Notes: a model not told the origin generated them from the letters alone. A DNA stretch of 64,000 bases from Acinetobacter higginsii (GCF_000369525.1 NZ_KB850072.1:1734760-1798759); one strand, 5' to 3'; shown: positions 1 to 9,295, counted from the stretch's first letter. Program-made: numbers and translations.

Positions 1-853
1 CTTCTTCTTCAGTACGACCTACAAACGCAGAAACGCCTGGTAAAATTAAAAGTTCATCGGCTGAACGTCCATATTTGGCCAAACGACTTTTTACATCACG
101 ATAAAACTCTTGCGCATCTTCCAGCTTTTGATTGGCGGTAAAAATGACTTCGGCATAACGCGCTGCAAGATCACGTCCTGGCCCTGACTGTCCCGCTTGT
201 ACAATCACTGGATAACCTTGTGGTGTACGAGGTACATTCAAGGCACCTTTCACCGCATAGTATTTACCTTTGTGATTCGGATTATGAACTTTCTCAGGAT
301 CATAAAATACACCTGATGCCTTATCATGAATAAAAGCATCATCTTCCCAGCTGTCCCACAGTTTTTTAATCAGATCAACATATTCCTGTGCGCGCTCATA
401 ACGCTCTGCATGTGGAATTTGTTGTTCATAACCGAAGTTAGCCGCGGCAGCTTCCGAAGCAGAGGTCACCACATTCCATCCTGCTCGACCATGGCTGAGA
501 TGGTCCAAAGAAGCAAATTTACGCGCCAATAAATACGGTTCTTCATAGGTGGTTGATGCAGTTGCAATAAAACCAATATGTTTGGTCACCGTTGATAAAG
601 CTGCGAACAAGGTGACAGGTTCAAAGCCCGCTACTTTATCGCTATAGCCTGTTTTCTCAGCTTGTCCGAAATTAACGGCGAGACCATCTGCCAAGAAATA
701 GGCATCAAATAAGCCTTTTTCAGCAAGTTGTACCTGCTCTTTAATAAAATCAAAATCCACTGCTTTGGTCGGTTGCGATTCAGGATGTCGCCATGCAGCG
801 ACATGTTGTCCAGTAGCGGGAATAAATGCACCTAATCGAATTTTTCTACTCAT
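1..853 (-). CDS. FMN-dependent monooxygenase, NtaA/SnaA/DszA type (3' end outside window)
   Basis: Reading the minus strand from the ATG at 853 gives 284 open codons to the window edge, so the C-terminal part is missing. The protein starts MSRKIRLGAFIP and contains HLSHGRAGWNVVTS and an NPNHKGKYYAVKG stretch, which are typical of flavin-dependent monooxygenases of the bacterial luciferase superfamily (nitrilotriacetate, desulfurisation and alkanesulfonate-type enzymes). These use FMNH2 from a separate reductase and O2 to cleave C-N or C-S bonds. A GGAG sits 7 bases before the start. The substrate cannot be read from the sequence. No partner reductase is visible in the window. Confidence 0.85.
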   Translation of the reverse strand, partial: MSRKIRLGAFIPATGQHVAAWRHPESQPTKAVDFDFIKEQVQLAEKGLFDAYFLADGLAVNFGQAEKTGYSDKVAGFEPVTLFAALSTVTKHIGFIATASTTYEEPYLLARKFASLDHLSHGRAGWNVVTSASEAAAANFGYEQQIPHAERYERAQEYVDLIKKLWDSWEDDAFIHDKASGVFYDPEKVHNPNHKGKYYAVKGALNVPRTPQGYPVIVQAGQSGPGRDLAARYAEVIFTANQKLEDAQEFYRDVKSRLAKYGRSADELLILPGVSAFVGRTEEE

Positions 854-1089
854 GTTTTGCTCCAAATTTGTTGTTAAACACAATTTATCTTTCACTGTGG
901 TTAATACAAATTGAATGCCATGTTTTTTATTTATAAATATCAATCAATTAAAAATTATTAATTTTATCAATGTTTCAGCAACAGCACGATTCTGTTGAGC
1001 AGGTGGTGCTAAATCAACACCTCTTCTTTTATTCATAGCAGATATTTATGAGCATAGTCGAACACTAACAATCGCCTAAATCACTTAGA

Positions 1090-2160
1090 TTAAACGTGAA
1101 CAGGCAGATAAATCGTAAACACACTATTGTGATTCGGGTTGCTATATTCGATTGCACCTTTATGCGCAATGACAATCGCATGTACAACTGCCAAACCTAA
1201 GCCAGTCCCACCAAACTCTTTATTTCTAGACTGTTCCAATCTAAAGAAAGGATTGAATAAATCCTGTTGATATTCTTCAGCAATACCTGGGCCTTCATCC
1301 TCGATTTGTAAGATCCATTCATCCGAGACTTGCTTTGAGGAAATTTTTAATGTGCCTGCATTGGCATAGCGAATTGCATTTTCAATCAAGGCAATCAGAA
1401 CCTGCTCGATACGCCGACGATCACAATTTATAAATGTGGCGCTGACCTCCAATACAGGAATAAGTTGAGCTTTTGCCAAGCGATCTTCGAACAGCTTTAA
1501 AACTTTCTCCGCATGCAATTTAAAATCAATCTTTTCATAATTTAATCTCAGCTGCTGATTTTCCACCAAACTGAGTGTCCGCAGGTCTTCAACCAAATGT
1601 GATAATCCCTCCACCTGATTGAGCAAGCTTTTAAACAATGCTTCATCAGGTTGAAACACCCCATCTAAAACGCCTTGTAAGCGGCCTTGCAAAATCGTGA
1701 TTGGTGTTCTCAATTCATGTGCAATTGCGGCATTCCAGACCTGTGCATTTTCAACCGAGCTTTCTAGTTGCTGCGCCATATGATTAAAATTCTGCATCAA
1801 CTCAGCGATTTCAGTGGAGTGAATTTGACTATCATCTGCCCGTGCGGACAGATCACCCTGACTGATTTTCTTTGCTGCATCTGCCAAGAAATTAATCGGC
1901 TTAATAAAACGCTGGGCCAAATGCATTCCGATAATAATGGAAATGACACCCCCACAAAAAATCACTGTAGATAGCCAAATCCAGTCGACAAAATGAAATT
2001 CGGTCCAATCTTCCTGCAAGGAACTCAACGTGATCCAACCCACATCAATCGCATAGTTATAAATAAAATAGCCAAGCAAAATAGAAAACAGCGTCACACT
2101 TAAGTTCACGATACTTAATGCGATAAACAACTGTTTACTAATACCTGACTTATTCTTCAT
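1090..2160 (-). CDS. adeS: AdeS sensor histidine kinase
   Basis: Inner-membrane sensor kinase of 356 residues that phosphorylates AdeR and so controls the AdeABC efflux pump. Two membrane segments (about residues 10-35 and 60-80) flank a short periplasmic loop. A HAMP linker follows, then the H-box IAHELRTP with the phospho-acceptor at His148, and an ATPase domain with DEGPGIA and GGTGLGLAVV motifs near the C terminus. The sequence follows A. baumannii AdeS closely over its length. In A. baumannii adeS directly follows adeR. Here 443 bp and a gene on the opposite strand lie between them, so adeS may need its own promoter in 2161-2307. No truncation or insertion element is seen. Confidence 0.93.
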   Translation of the reverse strand: MKNKSGISKQLFIALSIVNLSVTLFSILLGYFIYNYAIDVGWITLSSLQEDWTEFHFVDWIWLSTVIFCGGVISIIIGMHLAQRFIKPINFLADAAKKISQGDLSARADDSQIHSTEIAELMQNFNHMAQQLESSVENAQVWNAAIAHELRTPITILQGRLQGVLDGVFQPDEALFKSLLNQVEGLSHLVEDLRTLSLVENQQLRLNYEKIDFKLHAEKVLKLFEDRLAKAQLIPVLEVSATFINCDRRRIEQVLIALIENAIRYANAGTLKISSKQVSDEWILQIEDEGPGIAEEYQQDLFNPFFRLEQSRNKEFGGTGLGLAVVHAIVIAHKGAIEYSNPNHNSVFTIYLPVHV

Positions 2161-2220
2161 TGGATTTTTCCAATCAATTAACCTAAATTTTTCACATGAT
2201 ACGCTGATTTTTTTAGTGAT

Positions 2221-2241
2221 TTACACACTTTTTCCACACAT
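2221..2241 (+). promoter_or_regulatory. AdeR-box-like direct repeat, second copy
   Basis: Two 10-bp direct repeats, TTACACACTT (2221-2230) and TTCCACACAT (2232-2241), lie one base apart, with the same 11-bp period as the AdeR-type operator in front of adeA (3388-3408). Sixteen bases in a row (CACACTTTTTCCACAC) are identical between the two sites. A second shared block, CAGCATCAAAA, lies 2278-2288 here and 3445-3455 there, at exactly the same distance. That AdeR binds this site is inference. Confidence 0.65.
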
Positions 2242-2307
2242 TCAAGATCATTCATCATCAAACCTTTCCAAAAATAGCAGCATCAAAATTTTATTGATGT
2301 GACCAAA

Positions 2308-2580
2308 ATGCAAAAACCAAAACTCAATCTACGTAAAAAAATTGGCTTCGTTCTGTTGAGCATTGTCATCGCTTACTGGCTTGCCTTTCCCATTATTCCA
2401 TTCTTAGACATTCCCCATAAAGCGTTGATCATGACAGCAATGGCGATTGGGGGTGAAATTCTGCTGTTAATCGTAATTGCCTTATTGGGTAAAGAATATT
2501 GGACAAAGATTAAAAATGGATTCAAACATTTATTTACTTCCTTCAGATCACAGAAGAGCAAATCTGATAACTTAAATTAA
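2308..2580 (+). CDS. small two-helix membrane protein under an adeA-like promoter
   Basis: A 90-residue protein from the ATG at 2308; a GTG at 2299 would add three residues. It has a basic N terminus (PKLNLRKK), two hydrophobic segments (about residues 12-32 and 38-60), the motif GKEYW and a basic tail. It resembles the small two-helix 'transporter suffix' proteins that occur alone or at the end of transporters, but I recall that family only loosely. It lies between adeR and adeS on the opposite strand. Its upstream region copies the adeA operator and leader, and even the start context (ATGCAAAA) matches adeA. The likely role, inferred only from this, is an AdeR-controlled accessory of the AdeB pump, comparable in idea to AcrZ. 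No catalytic motif is present. Confidence 0.7.
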   Translation: MQKPKLNLRKKIGFVLLSIVIAYWLAFPIIPFLDIPHKALIMTAMAIGGEILLLIVIALLGKEYWTKIKNGFKHLFTSFRSQKSKSDNLN

Positions 2581-2603
2581 AGCCATCAACATTCAAAACA
2601 TGC

Positions 2604-3332
2604 TCATTCCACAGGATGATCGAGGCGATAACCGACCCCACGCACGTTAATCAACATCTGTTGCAAGCCGTGTTCTTCCAGTTTTTTTCTCAGCTTACTG
2701 ACATGACTATCAACGGTGCGCTCCAAGGCATCACTATCAGGTAGGCAATGATTCAGCAGTTCACTTCGGGTAAAGACTTTATGAGGATGATCAATCATTT
2801 GTAGCAAGATTTTATATTCAGTCAGGGTTAAATTCACCATCACCTTCTTATGCTGCTGATGAATATAGACACTATGAATATCGGTATTAATTTCAATATT
2901 TTTATAACTTAGATTTTTATTGGGTGCCTGCTGGCTTTGCTGAGCGCGTCGCAGCACCGCTTGAACACGCGCCACCACCTCATTCGGATTGAATGGTTTG
3001 ACGACAAAATCATCGGCACCGATCCGTAATGCCATGACTTTATCAATTTCCTGATCCAATGCGGTGAGCATAATCACGGGGGTTTGCGCCTTTTGCCGAA
3101 TTTTGCTTAATACTTCCCAGCCATTCAGTTCAGGTAATTTAATATCCAACACTATCAGATCGATTGTTTGTGTAGCATGGATTTCAATCGCCTGTTTACC
3201 ATTCATTGCCCGAATCACGCGCATCCCTTCACGCTTAAGATAGTGCTCAATGATGTCCCCAATATCATACTCATCCTCTACCACAAGAATAAGTTTGTCA
3301 TGGCAATCGAAAGAAAAAGAGTGCTCAAACAT
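2604..3332 (-). CDS. adeR: AdeR response regulator (OmpR/PhoB family)
   Basis: Cytoplasmic DNA-binding response regulator of 242 residues, activating the adeABC operon after phosphorylation by AdeS. The N-terminal receiver has the acidic pair in VVEDEYD and the phospho-acceptor Asp63 in VLDIKLPELNGWEV; the conserved Lys is in VVKPFNPNE. A winged-helix output domain follows, with the recognition helix around ERTVDSHVSKLRKKL. It is close to A. baumannii AdeR throughout. It is divergent from adeA across a 143-bp intergenic region that holds the direct-repeat operator at 3388-3408. The ORF is intact. Confidence 0.94.
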   Translation of the reverse strand: MFEHSFSFDCHDKLILVVEDEYDIGDIIEHYLKREGMRVIRAMNGKQAIEIHATQTIDLIVLDIKLPELNGWEVLSKIRQKAQTPVIMLTALDQEIDKVMALRIGADDFVVKPFNPNEVVARVQAVLRRAQQSQQAPNKNLSYKNIEINTDIHSVYIHQQHKKVMVNLTLTEYKILLQMIDHPHKVFTRSELLNHCLPDSDALERTVDSHVSKLRKKLEEHGLQQMLINVRGVGYRLDHPVE

Positions 3333-3387
3333 AAGGATTTAGATCAATAAAACAATCGATTCATCATACGATGATTTATCTGTTGAT

Positions 3388-3408
3388 CTCCACACTTTTT
3401 CCACACTT
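3388..3408 (+). promoter_or_regulatory. AdeR operator, 10-bp direct repeat upstream of adeA
   Basis: CTCCACACTT (3388-3397) and TTCCACACTT (3399-3408) form a direct repeat with an 11-bp period between divergent adeR and adeA. This matches the published description of the A. baumannii AdeR binding site as a 10-bp direct repeat in the adeR-adeA spacer. The likely -10 region is in AAAATAATGC (3435-3444), 68 to 41 bases before the adeA start. Confidence 0.8.
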
Positions 3409-3475
3409 CAGCGATGATCGTTACACAAAGTTCGAAAATAATGCCAGCATCAAAAACTCCCAAGGTTTGGACAGA

Positions 3476-4621
3476 ATGCAAAAGCATCTATTACTTCCAT
3501 TATTTTTATCTATCGGACTTGTGCTACAAGGCTGTGGTTCTGAGGAGGCAAAGCCAGCAGAAACACCCCCTGCTAAAGTGAGCGTTTTAAATATTCAGCC
3601 GCAATCGGTGAACTTTAGCGAAAATTTGCCAGCACGGGTACAGGCTTTCCGAACTGCTGAAATTCGCCCACAAGTCGGTGGCATTATTGAAAAAGTGCTA
3701 TTTAAACAAGGCAGTGAAGTTAAAGCAGGTCAAGCACTTTATAAAATTAACGCGGAAACTTTTCAGGCTGATGTGAATAGTAATCAGGCCTCCCTCAATA
3801 AGGCCGAAGCTGAAGTGGTTCGTTTAAAAGTTCAGCTAGAGCGCTATGAGCAATTACTTCCAAGTAATGCGATCAGTAAGCAAGAAGTCAGTAATGCACA
3901 AGCTCAATATCGTCAGGCCTTAGCAGATGTTGCGCAAATGAAAGCCTTACTTACCCGTCAAAACCTGAACCTTCAATATGCCACTGTTCGTGCCCCGATT
4001 TCGGGCCGTATTGGGCAATCTTTTGTGACTGAAGGTGCATTGGTCAGCCAAGGTGATGCCAATACTATGGCAACGGTACAGCAGATCGATAAAGTCTATG
4101 TTGATGTAAAACAGTCGATTAGTGAATACGAACGTTTGCAAGCTGCGCTACAAAGTGGTGAGTTGTCTGCCAATAATGAAAAAACTGTACGTATTTCTAA
4201 TAGCCATGGTCAAGCGTATAACGTCACTGCCAAAATGCTATTTGAGGACATTAATGTTGACCCTGAAACAGGTGATGTCACCATCCGTATCGAAGTTCAG
4301 AATCCTGAACGAAAACTTCTCCCAGGCATGTATGTCCGCGTCAATATCGACCGGGCTTCAGTACCTCAAGCTTTGCTTGTCCCTGCTCAAGCAATTCAAC
4401 GCAATATCAATGGCGACCCGCAAGTCTATGTGATCAATGCCAAAGGTTCCGCTGATATTCGCCCGATTGAACTGGGACAACAATATGATCAGTTCTACAT
4501 CGCCAATAAAGGCCTTAAAACAGGCGACAAAATCGTTGTGGAAGGTGTTGATCGTATTCAGCCCAATCAAAAACTTGAAATAAGCACGTGGAAAGTACCT
4601 GCACCACAAGGAGCTCAATGA
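3476..4621 (+). CDS. adeA: AdeA periplasmic adaptor of the AdeABC RND pump
   Basis: Membrane fusion protein of 381 residues that joins the AdeB pump to the outer-membrane channel. A lipoprotein signal peptide ends in LVLQGC, with the acylated Cys at position 20. Then come the biotinyl-lipoyl-like domain (RAPISGRIG near 160-170), a long helical hairpin (VSNAQAQYRQALADVAQM) and beta-barrel regions. The start at 3476 (MQKHLL) is chosen because it gives the lipoprotein signal and matches A. baumannii AdeA; an upstream in-frame ATG at 3371 would cross the operator and promoter. The stop overlaps the adeB start region (ATGA), so translation is probably coupled. Confidence 0.94.
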   Translation: MQKHLLLPLFLSIGLVLQGCGSEEAKPAETPPAKVSVLNIQPQSVNFSENLPARVQAFRTAEIRPQVGGIIEKVLFKQGSEVKAGQALYKINAETFQADVNSNQASLNKAEAEVVRLKVQLERYEQLLPSNAISKQEVSNAQAQYRQALADVAQMKALLTRQNLNLQYATVRAPISGRIGQSFVTEGALVSQGDANTMATVQQIDKVYVDVKQSISEYERLQAALQSGELSANNEKTVRISNSHGQAYNVTAKMLFEDINVDPETGDVTIRIEVQNPERKLLPGMYVRVNIDRASVPQALLVPAQAIQRNINGDPQVYVINAKGSADIRPIELGQQYDQFYIANKGLKTGDKIVVEGVDRIQPNQKLEISTWKVPAPQGAQ

Positions 4622-7600
4622 TGATGTCACAATTCTTCATTCGCCGCCCTGTTTTCGCATGGGTGATTGCGATTTTCATTATTTTATTTGGGGTACTCAG
4701 TATTCCGAAATTGCCGATTGCCCGCTTTCCAAGTGTTGCACCACCACAAGTCAATATTAGTGCGACTTATCCAGGTGCTACACCCAAGACCATTAATGAC
4801 AGCGTAGTTACCTTAATTGAGCGTGAAATGTCAGGGGTAAAAAACCTGCTGTATTATAGCTCAACTACAGATACCTCAGGTACTGCGGAGATTTCTGCGA
4901 CCTTTAAACCGGGTACAGATGTGGATATGGCACAGGTTGATGTACAAAACAAAATCAAAGCCATTGAAGCACGGTTACCGCAAGTGGTTCGTCAACAAGG
5001 CTTGCAAGTTGAGGCATCGTCATCGGGATTCTTGATGTTGGTCGGAATCAATTCACCCAATGGACAGTATTCCGAAGTTGATCTCAGTGATTATCTAGTT
5101 CGTAACGTAGTCGAAGAACTTAAACGTGTTGAAGGCGTTGGTAAAGTTCAATCCTTCGGTGCTGAAAAAGCCATGCGTATTTGGGTTGATCCCAATAAAT
5201 TGGTGTCATATGGTTTATCGATCAGTGACGTTAATAATGCCATCCGTGAAAATAACGTCGAGATCGCACCAGGACGATTAGGTGATCTCCCTGCAGCAAA
5301 AGGTCAATTGATTACCGTCCCACTATCGGCACAAGGTCAATTAGGCGATGTTGAACAATTTAAAAATATCAGCCTAAAAAGTAAAACCAGCGGTAGCGTG
5401 ATTAAACTTTCTGATGTGGCTGAAGTTGAAATGGGTTCACAGGCCTATAACTTTGCCATTTTAGAAGATGGCAAACCTGCAACGGCTGCTGCGATTCAGC
5501 TCAGTCCTGGTGCCAATGCTGTCAAAACAGCGGAAGGTGTCAGAGCCAAGATTGAAGAATTAAAACTCAATTTACCTGAAGGTATGCAGTTCAGTATTCC
5601 TTATGACACCGCACCTTTTGTAAAAATTTCGATTGAAAAAGTGATTCATACCTTACTTGAAGCCATGGTACTGGTTTTCATTGTGATGTATTTATTCTTG
5701 CATAATGTTCGTTATACCCTGATTCCAGCCATTGTTGCACCGATTGCACTACTCGGTACATTTGCGGTGATGCTACTGGCAGGTTTCTCGATTAACGTAC
5801 TGACCATGTTTGGTATGGTGCTTGCGATTGGTATCATCGTCGATGATGCAATTGTGGTGGTCGAAAACGTTGAACGAATTATGGCGACTGAAGGACTGTC
5901 TCCAAAAGAAGCAACGTCCAAGGCAATGAAGGAAATTACCAGTCCGATTATTGGGATTACCTTAGTCTTGGCAGCAGTGTTCTTACCGATGGCCTTTGCC
6001 AGTGGTTCGGTCGGTATTATCTATCAACAATTTACCTTAACCATGTCAGTCTCAATTCTGTTCTCAGCATTATTGGCATTAATCTTAACGCCTGCATTGT
6101 GTGCCACGATTCTTAAACCAATTGATGGCCACCATCAGAAGAAAGGCTTTTTTGCATGGTTTGATCGCAGCTTCGATAAAGTCACTAAAAAGTATGAATT
6201 GATCCTGCTTAAAGTGATTAAACATAGTATTCCAATGATGGTGATCTTTGTGGTCATTACAGGTCTTACTTTTGCAGGCATGAAATACTGGCCAACCGCC
6301 TTTATGCCAGAAGAAGACCAAGGCTGGTTCCTGACTTCGTTCCAGTTGCCTTCTGATGCCACGGCTGAAAGAACGCGAGGCGTCGTCAATGAGTTTGAAA
6401 GCAGTCTAAAAGACAATCCAAATGTTAAAAGTAACACGACCATCATGGGTTGGGGCTTTAGTGGCGCGGGCCAAAACGTAGCTGTTGCTTTTACCACATT
6501 AACCGACTTTAAAGACCGTACGTCAACAGCAACTGAAATGACCAATGCCGTTAATGCCAGCATGGCGCACAGTAAAGAAGGTGCAACAATGGCGGTATTA
6601 CCACCTGCCATTGATGAACTTGGGACTTTTTCTGGCTTTAGCTTACGCTTGCAAGACCGTGCCAACTTGGGCATGCCTGCACTTTTAGCTGCACAAGACC
6701 AGCTCATGGAAATGGCTGCCAAGAACAAAAAGTTCTATATGGTTTGGAATGAAGGCTTACCGCAAGGTGACAATATTTCTTTAAAAATTGACCGTGCGAA
6801 ATTGAATGTTCTTGGTGTGAAATTCTCTGACGTTTCTGACATCATTTCAACGTCAATGGGTTCGATGTATATCAATGACTTCCCAAATCAGGGACGTATG
6901 CAACAAGTCATTGTACAGGTCGATGCCAAATCACGAATGCAACTCAAAGATATTTTGAATCTGAAAGTGATGGGCTCAAATGGTCAATTGGTCTCGCTAT
7001 CTGAAGTGGTCACACCGCAGTGGAATAAAGCGCCACAGCAATATAACCGCTATAACGGTCGCCCATCGTTGAGTATTGCAGGTATCCCAAACTTCGATAC
7101 GTCATCAGGCGATGCCATGCGCGAAATGGAAAACCTGATTGCCAAATTGCCAAAAGGCATCGGCTATGAATGGACGGGTATTTCCTTACAGGAAAAGCAA
7201 TCTGAATCACAAATGGCCTTCCTGCTGGCGCTATCAATGCTCGTGGTATTCCTTGTTCTGGCTGCACTTTATGAAAGTTGGGCAATTCCGCTTTCAGTGA
7301 TGCTGGTCGTCCCTTTAGGTATTTTTGGCGCAGTGGTTGCGATTATGTCTCGAGGCTTGATGAATGATGTGTTCTTTAAAATTGGTCTGATTACCATTAT
7401 TGGTTTATCTGCCAAGAACGCGATTCTGATTGTTGAATTTGCCAAGATGCTGAAAGAAGAAGGCATGAGTTTAGTCGAGGCCACCGTTGCCGCAGCAAAA
7501 CTTCGTTTACGCCCGATTCTGATGACCTCCTTAGCCTTTACTTGTGGTGTCATTCCATTGGTCATCGCCTCAGGGGCAAGTTCAGAAACACAGCATGCCT

Positions 7601-7731
7601 TAGGTACAGGTGTATTTGGCGGCATGATTTCAGCGACGATTCTGGCAATTTTCTTTGTCCCAGTGTTCTTTATTTTCATTCTGGGTACAGTTGAAAAGCT
7701 GTTTTCATCGAAACAAAAAAATCCATCTTAA
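4621..7731 (+). CDS. adeB: AdeB RND multidrug efflux transporter
   Basis: Inner-membrane proton/drug antiporter of 1036 residues, the pump of AdeABC, which in A. baumannii exports aminoglycosides, tetracyclines, fluoroquinolones and other drugs. The HAE1-RND pattern is complete: N-terminal FFIRRPVFAW, two large periplasmic loops, twelve membrane segments and the proton-relay Asp pair in GIIVDDAIVVVENVER. Three ATGs follow one another at 4618, 4621 and 4624. The start at 4621 (MMSQFF) fits A. baumannii and lies 7 bases after AAGGAG (4608-4613). The coding region overlaps the adeA stop codon. Length is that of the family and there is no frameshift. Confidence 0.95.
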   Translation: MMSQFFIRRPVFAWVIAIFIILFGVLSIPKLPIARFPSVAPPQVNISATYPGATPKTINDSVVTLIEREMSGVKNLLYYSSTTDTSGTAEISATFKPGTDVDMAQVDVQNKIKAIEARLPQVVRQQGLQVEASSSGFLMLVGINSPNGQYSEVDLSDYLVRNVVEELKRVEGVGKVQSFGAEKAMRIWVDPNKLVSYGLSISDVNNAIRENNVEIAPGRLGDLPAAKGQLITVPLSAQGQLGDVEQFKNISLKSKTSGSVIKLSDVAEVEMGSQAYNFAILEDGKPATAAAIQLSPGANAVKTAEGVRAKIEELKLNLPEGMQFSIPYDTAPFVKISIEKVIHTLLEAMVLVFIVMYLFLHNVRYTLIPAIVAPIALLGTFAVMLLAGFSINVLTMFGMVLAIGIIVDDAIVVVENVERIMATEGLSPKEATSKAMKEITSPIIGITLVLAAVFLPMAFASGSVGIIYQQFTLTMSVSILFSALLALILTPALCATILKPIDGHHQKKGFFAWFDRSFDKVTKKYELILLKVIKHSIPMMVIFVVITGLTFAGMKYWPTAFMPEEDQGWFLTSFQLPSDATAERTRGVVNEFESSLKDNPNVKSNTTIMGWGFSGAGQNVAVAFTTLTDFKDRTSTATEMTNAVNASMAHSKEGATMAVLPPAIDELGTFSGFSLRLQDRANLGMPALLAAQDQLMEMAAKNKKFYMVWNEGLPQGDNISLKIDRAKLNVLGVKFSDVSDIISTSMGSMYINDFPNQGRMQQVIVQVDAKSRMQLKDILNLKVMGSNGQLVSLSEVVTPQWNKAPQQYNRYNGRPSLSIAGIPNFDTSSGDAMREMENLIAKLPKGIGYEWTGISLQEKQSESQMAFLLALSMLVVFLVLAALYESWAIPLSVMLVVPLGIFGAVVAIMSRGLMNDVFFKIGLITIIGLSAKNAILIVEFAKMLKEEGMSLVEATVAAAKLRLRPILMTSLAFTCGVIPLVIASGASSETQHALGTGVFGGMISATILAIFFVPVFFIFILGTVEKLFSSKQKNPS

Positions 7732-7742
7732 ATGACATAGAG

Positions 7743-7768
7743 CAGAGGGAATCAATGGGTTTCCTCTG
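7743..7768 (+). terminator. hairpin between adeB and adeC
   Basis: CAGAGGGAA (7743-7751) pairs with TTTCCTCTG (7760-7768), with one G-T pair. No T-run follows, so this is at most a weak attenuator or an mRNA-end stabiliser inside the operon. Confidence 0.3.
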
Positions 7769-7810
7769 ACTCCTCCTCAGTATCTATCCTCATCTTATTT
7801 GGAGAAGACC

Positions 7811-9211
7811 ATGTCTAAAGCGACTGTCTTATCTCGTGGCCTGCTTGTCTCTACGCTTTCGATTGCCTTAACTGCATGTATGAATCTGCAGGCACCAAAA
7901 CCTGTGATCAAATCGGATATTCCACAAAATTTTTCTCAAACCACAACTGGAAATTCGATTGCCAATCAAGGTTATCAACAATTTTTTTCTGACCCACGTT
8001 TATTACAAGTGATTGAAATCAGCTTAAATAACAACCGTGATTTACGTACTGCAACACTCAATATTCAGCGTGCCCAACAGCAATATCAGATCAGTAAAAA
8101 TGACCAGTTACCTACTATTGGAGCAAATGGCAGTGCTGTTCGACAGGTGAATCCATCTGCGAACCCAAACAATCCTTATTCAACTTTTCAAGTTGGACTA
8201 GGAATGACGGCTTATGAACTGGATTTTTGGGGCCGAGTCAAAAGCTTAAAAGATGTGGCCTTAAATAATTACTTTGCGACCCAAAGTGCCAGAGAAGCCA
8301 CACAGATCAGTTTAGTCAGTCAAGTCTCACAAGCTTGGTTAGATTATGCCTTTGCTCAGGCCAACCTTAATCTTGCAGAACAAACCTTAAAAGCACAACT
8401 TGATTCCTATAACCTGAACAAAAAACGTTTTGATGTCGGTATTGATAGCGAGGTTCCACTGCGTCAGGCACAAATTTCAGTTGAGACTGCACGAAATGAT
8501 GTTGCCGCCTATAAAACTCAAGTGGCACAAGCACAAAACTTACTGGATCTATTGGCTGGTCAATCAGTTCCTCAAAATCTCTTGCCGAATCAAGCCGTAA
8601 AAATGATTAGTACTGAAACCACATTTGCAACTGGCTTAAGCAGTGACTTACTGAATAACCGCCCCGACCTCAAAGCGACTGAATATCAATTACGTGCTGC
8701 TGGAGCCAATATTGGCGCAGCCAAAGCACGTATGTTCCCTACGATTAGCCTGACAGGTTCAGCTGGCTATGCCTCAACCGAACTTAAAGATTTATTTAAA
8801 TCAGGTGGCTTTGCTTGGTCAGTTGGACCAAGTATCGACCTGCCTATTTTCGATTGGGGGACGCGTAAAGCCAATATTAAAATTTCAGAAACTGAACAAC
8901 AAATTGCACTGGCAGATTATGAAAAAGCCATTCAATCCGCTTTTCGTGAGGTCAATGATGCGTTGGCTGCACATGCCCATATTGACGAGCGTTTAGCGGC
9001 ACAACGCCGTTTGGTTGCTGCAACCGATACCACTTATAAATTATCCACCGCCCGATTTAGAGCAGGGATTGACAGTTATCTAACCGTGTTGGATGCACAA
9101 CGTTCTGCTTATGCAGCCCAACAAGGCTTACTGATGCTTGAACAAAGCAAGTTAAATAATCAGATTGAATTGTATAAAGCTTTAGGCGGTGGGCTATCCC
9201 AGCATTCATAA
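7811..9211 (+). CDS. adeC: AdeC outer-membrane channel of AdeABC
   Basis: TolC/OprM-type outer-membrane factor of 466 residues. A lipoprotein signal ends in IALTAC with the Cys at position 23. Two repeated outer-membrane efflux domains follow, with AYELDFWGRVKSLKD and LPIFDWGTRKANI as matching positions in each half and the usual tail RFRAGIDSYLTVLDAQRS. Start 7811 is preferred over the TTG at 7799 because GGAG (7801-7804) is 6 bases upstream and because it gives a proper signal peptide. adeC is absent from some Acinetobacter strains, which then borrow AdeK; here it is present and intact, 79 bp after adeB. Confidence 0.92.
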   Translation: MSKATVLSRGLLVSTLSIALTACMNLQAPKPVIKSDIPQNFSQTTTGNSIANQGYQQFFSDPRLLQVIEISLNNNRDLRTATLNIQRAQQQYQISKNDQLPTIGANGSAVRQVNPSANPNNPYSTFQVGLGMTAYELDFWGRVKSLKDVALNNYFATQSAREATQISLVSQVSQAWLDYAFAQANLNLAEQTLKAQLDSYNLNKKRFDVGIDSEVPLRQAQISVETARNDVAAYKTQVAQAQNLLDLLAGQSVPQNLLPNQAVKMISTETTFATGLSSDLLNNRPDLKATEYQLRAAGANIGAAKARMFPTISLTGSAGYASTELKDLFKSGGFAWSVGPSIDLPIFDWGTRKANIKISETEQQIALADYEKAIQSAFREVNDALAAHAHIDERLAAQRRLVAATDTTYKLSTARFRAGIDSYLTVLDAQRSAYAAQQGLLMLEQSKLNNQIELYKALGGGLSQHS

Positions 9212-9230
9212 ACGCTTAAGTCTGTTATTG

Positions 9231-9255
9231 GGGCTGATTTTTACATATTCAGCCC
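9231..9255 (+). terminator. hairpin after adeC
   Basis: GGGCTGA (9231-9237) pairs with TCAGCCC (9249-9255) soon after the adeC stop. No T-run follows, so termination here may be weak and the next gene at 9296 might be read through. Confidence 0.4.
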
Positions 9256-9295
9256 TTATAGTATTGAGCTTTAAATGAAAAATAACAGTTGATCT

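Noticed and set aside
3371..3475. In-frame ATG at 3371 as the adeA start
   Set aside because: It would place the AdeR direct repeat and the promoter inside the coding region and destroy the lipoprotein signal; 3476 matches A. baumannii AdeA.
6135..7679. Long minus-strand ORFs inside adeB
   Set aside because: They mirror the codon pattern of adeB, have no ribosome sites and give no recognisable protein.
4621..7731. Pump identified as AdeIJK instead of AdeABC
   Set aside because: The adjacent AdeRS genes, the MMSQFFIRRPVF start and the loop sequences fit AdeB; AdeIJK has no linked two-component system.
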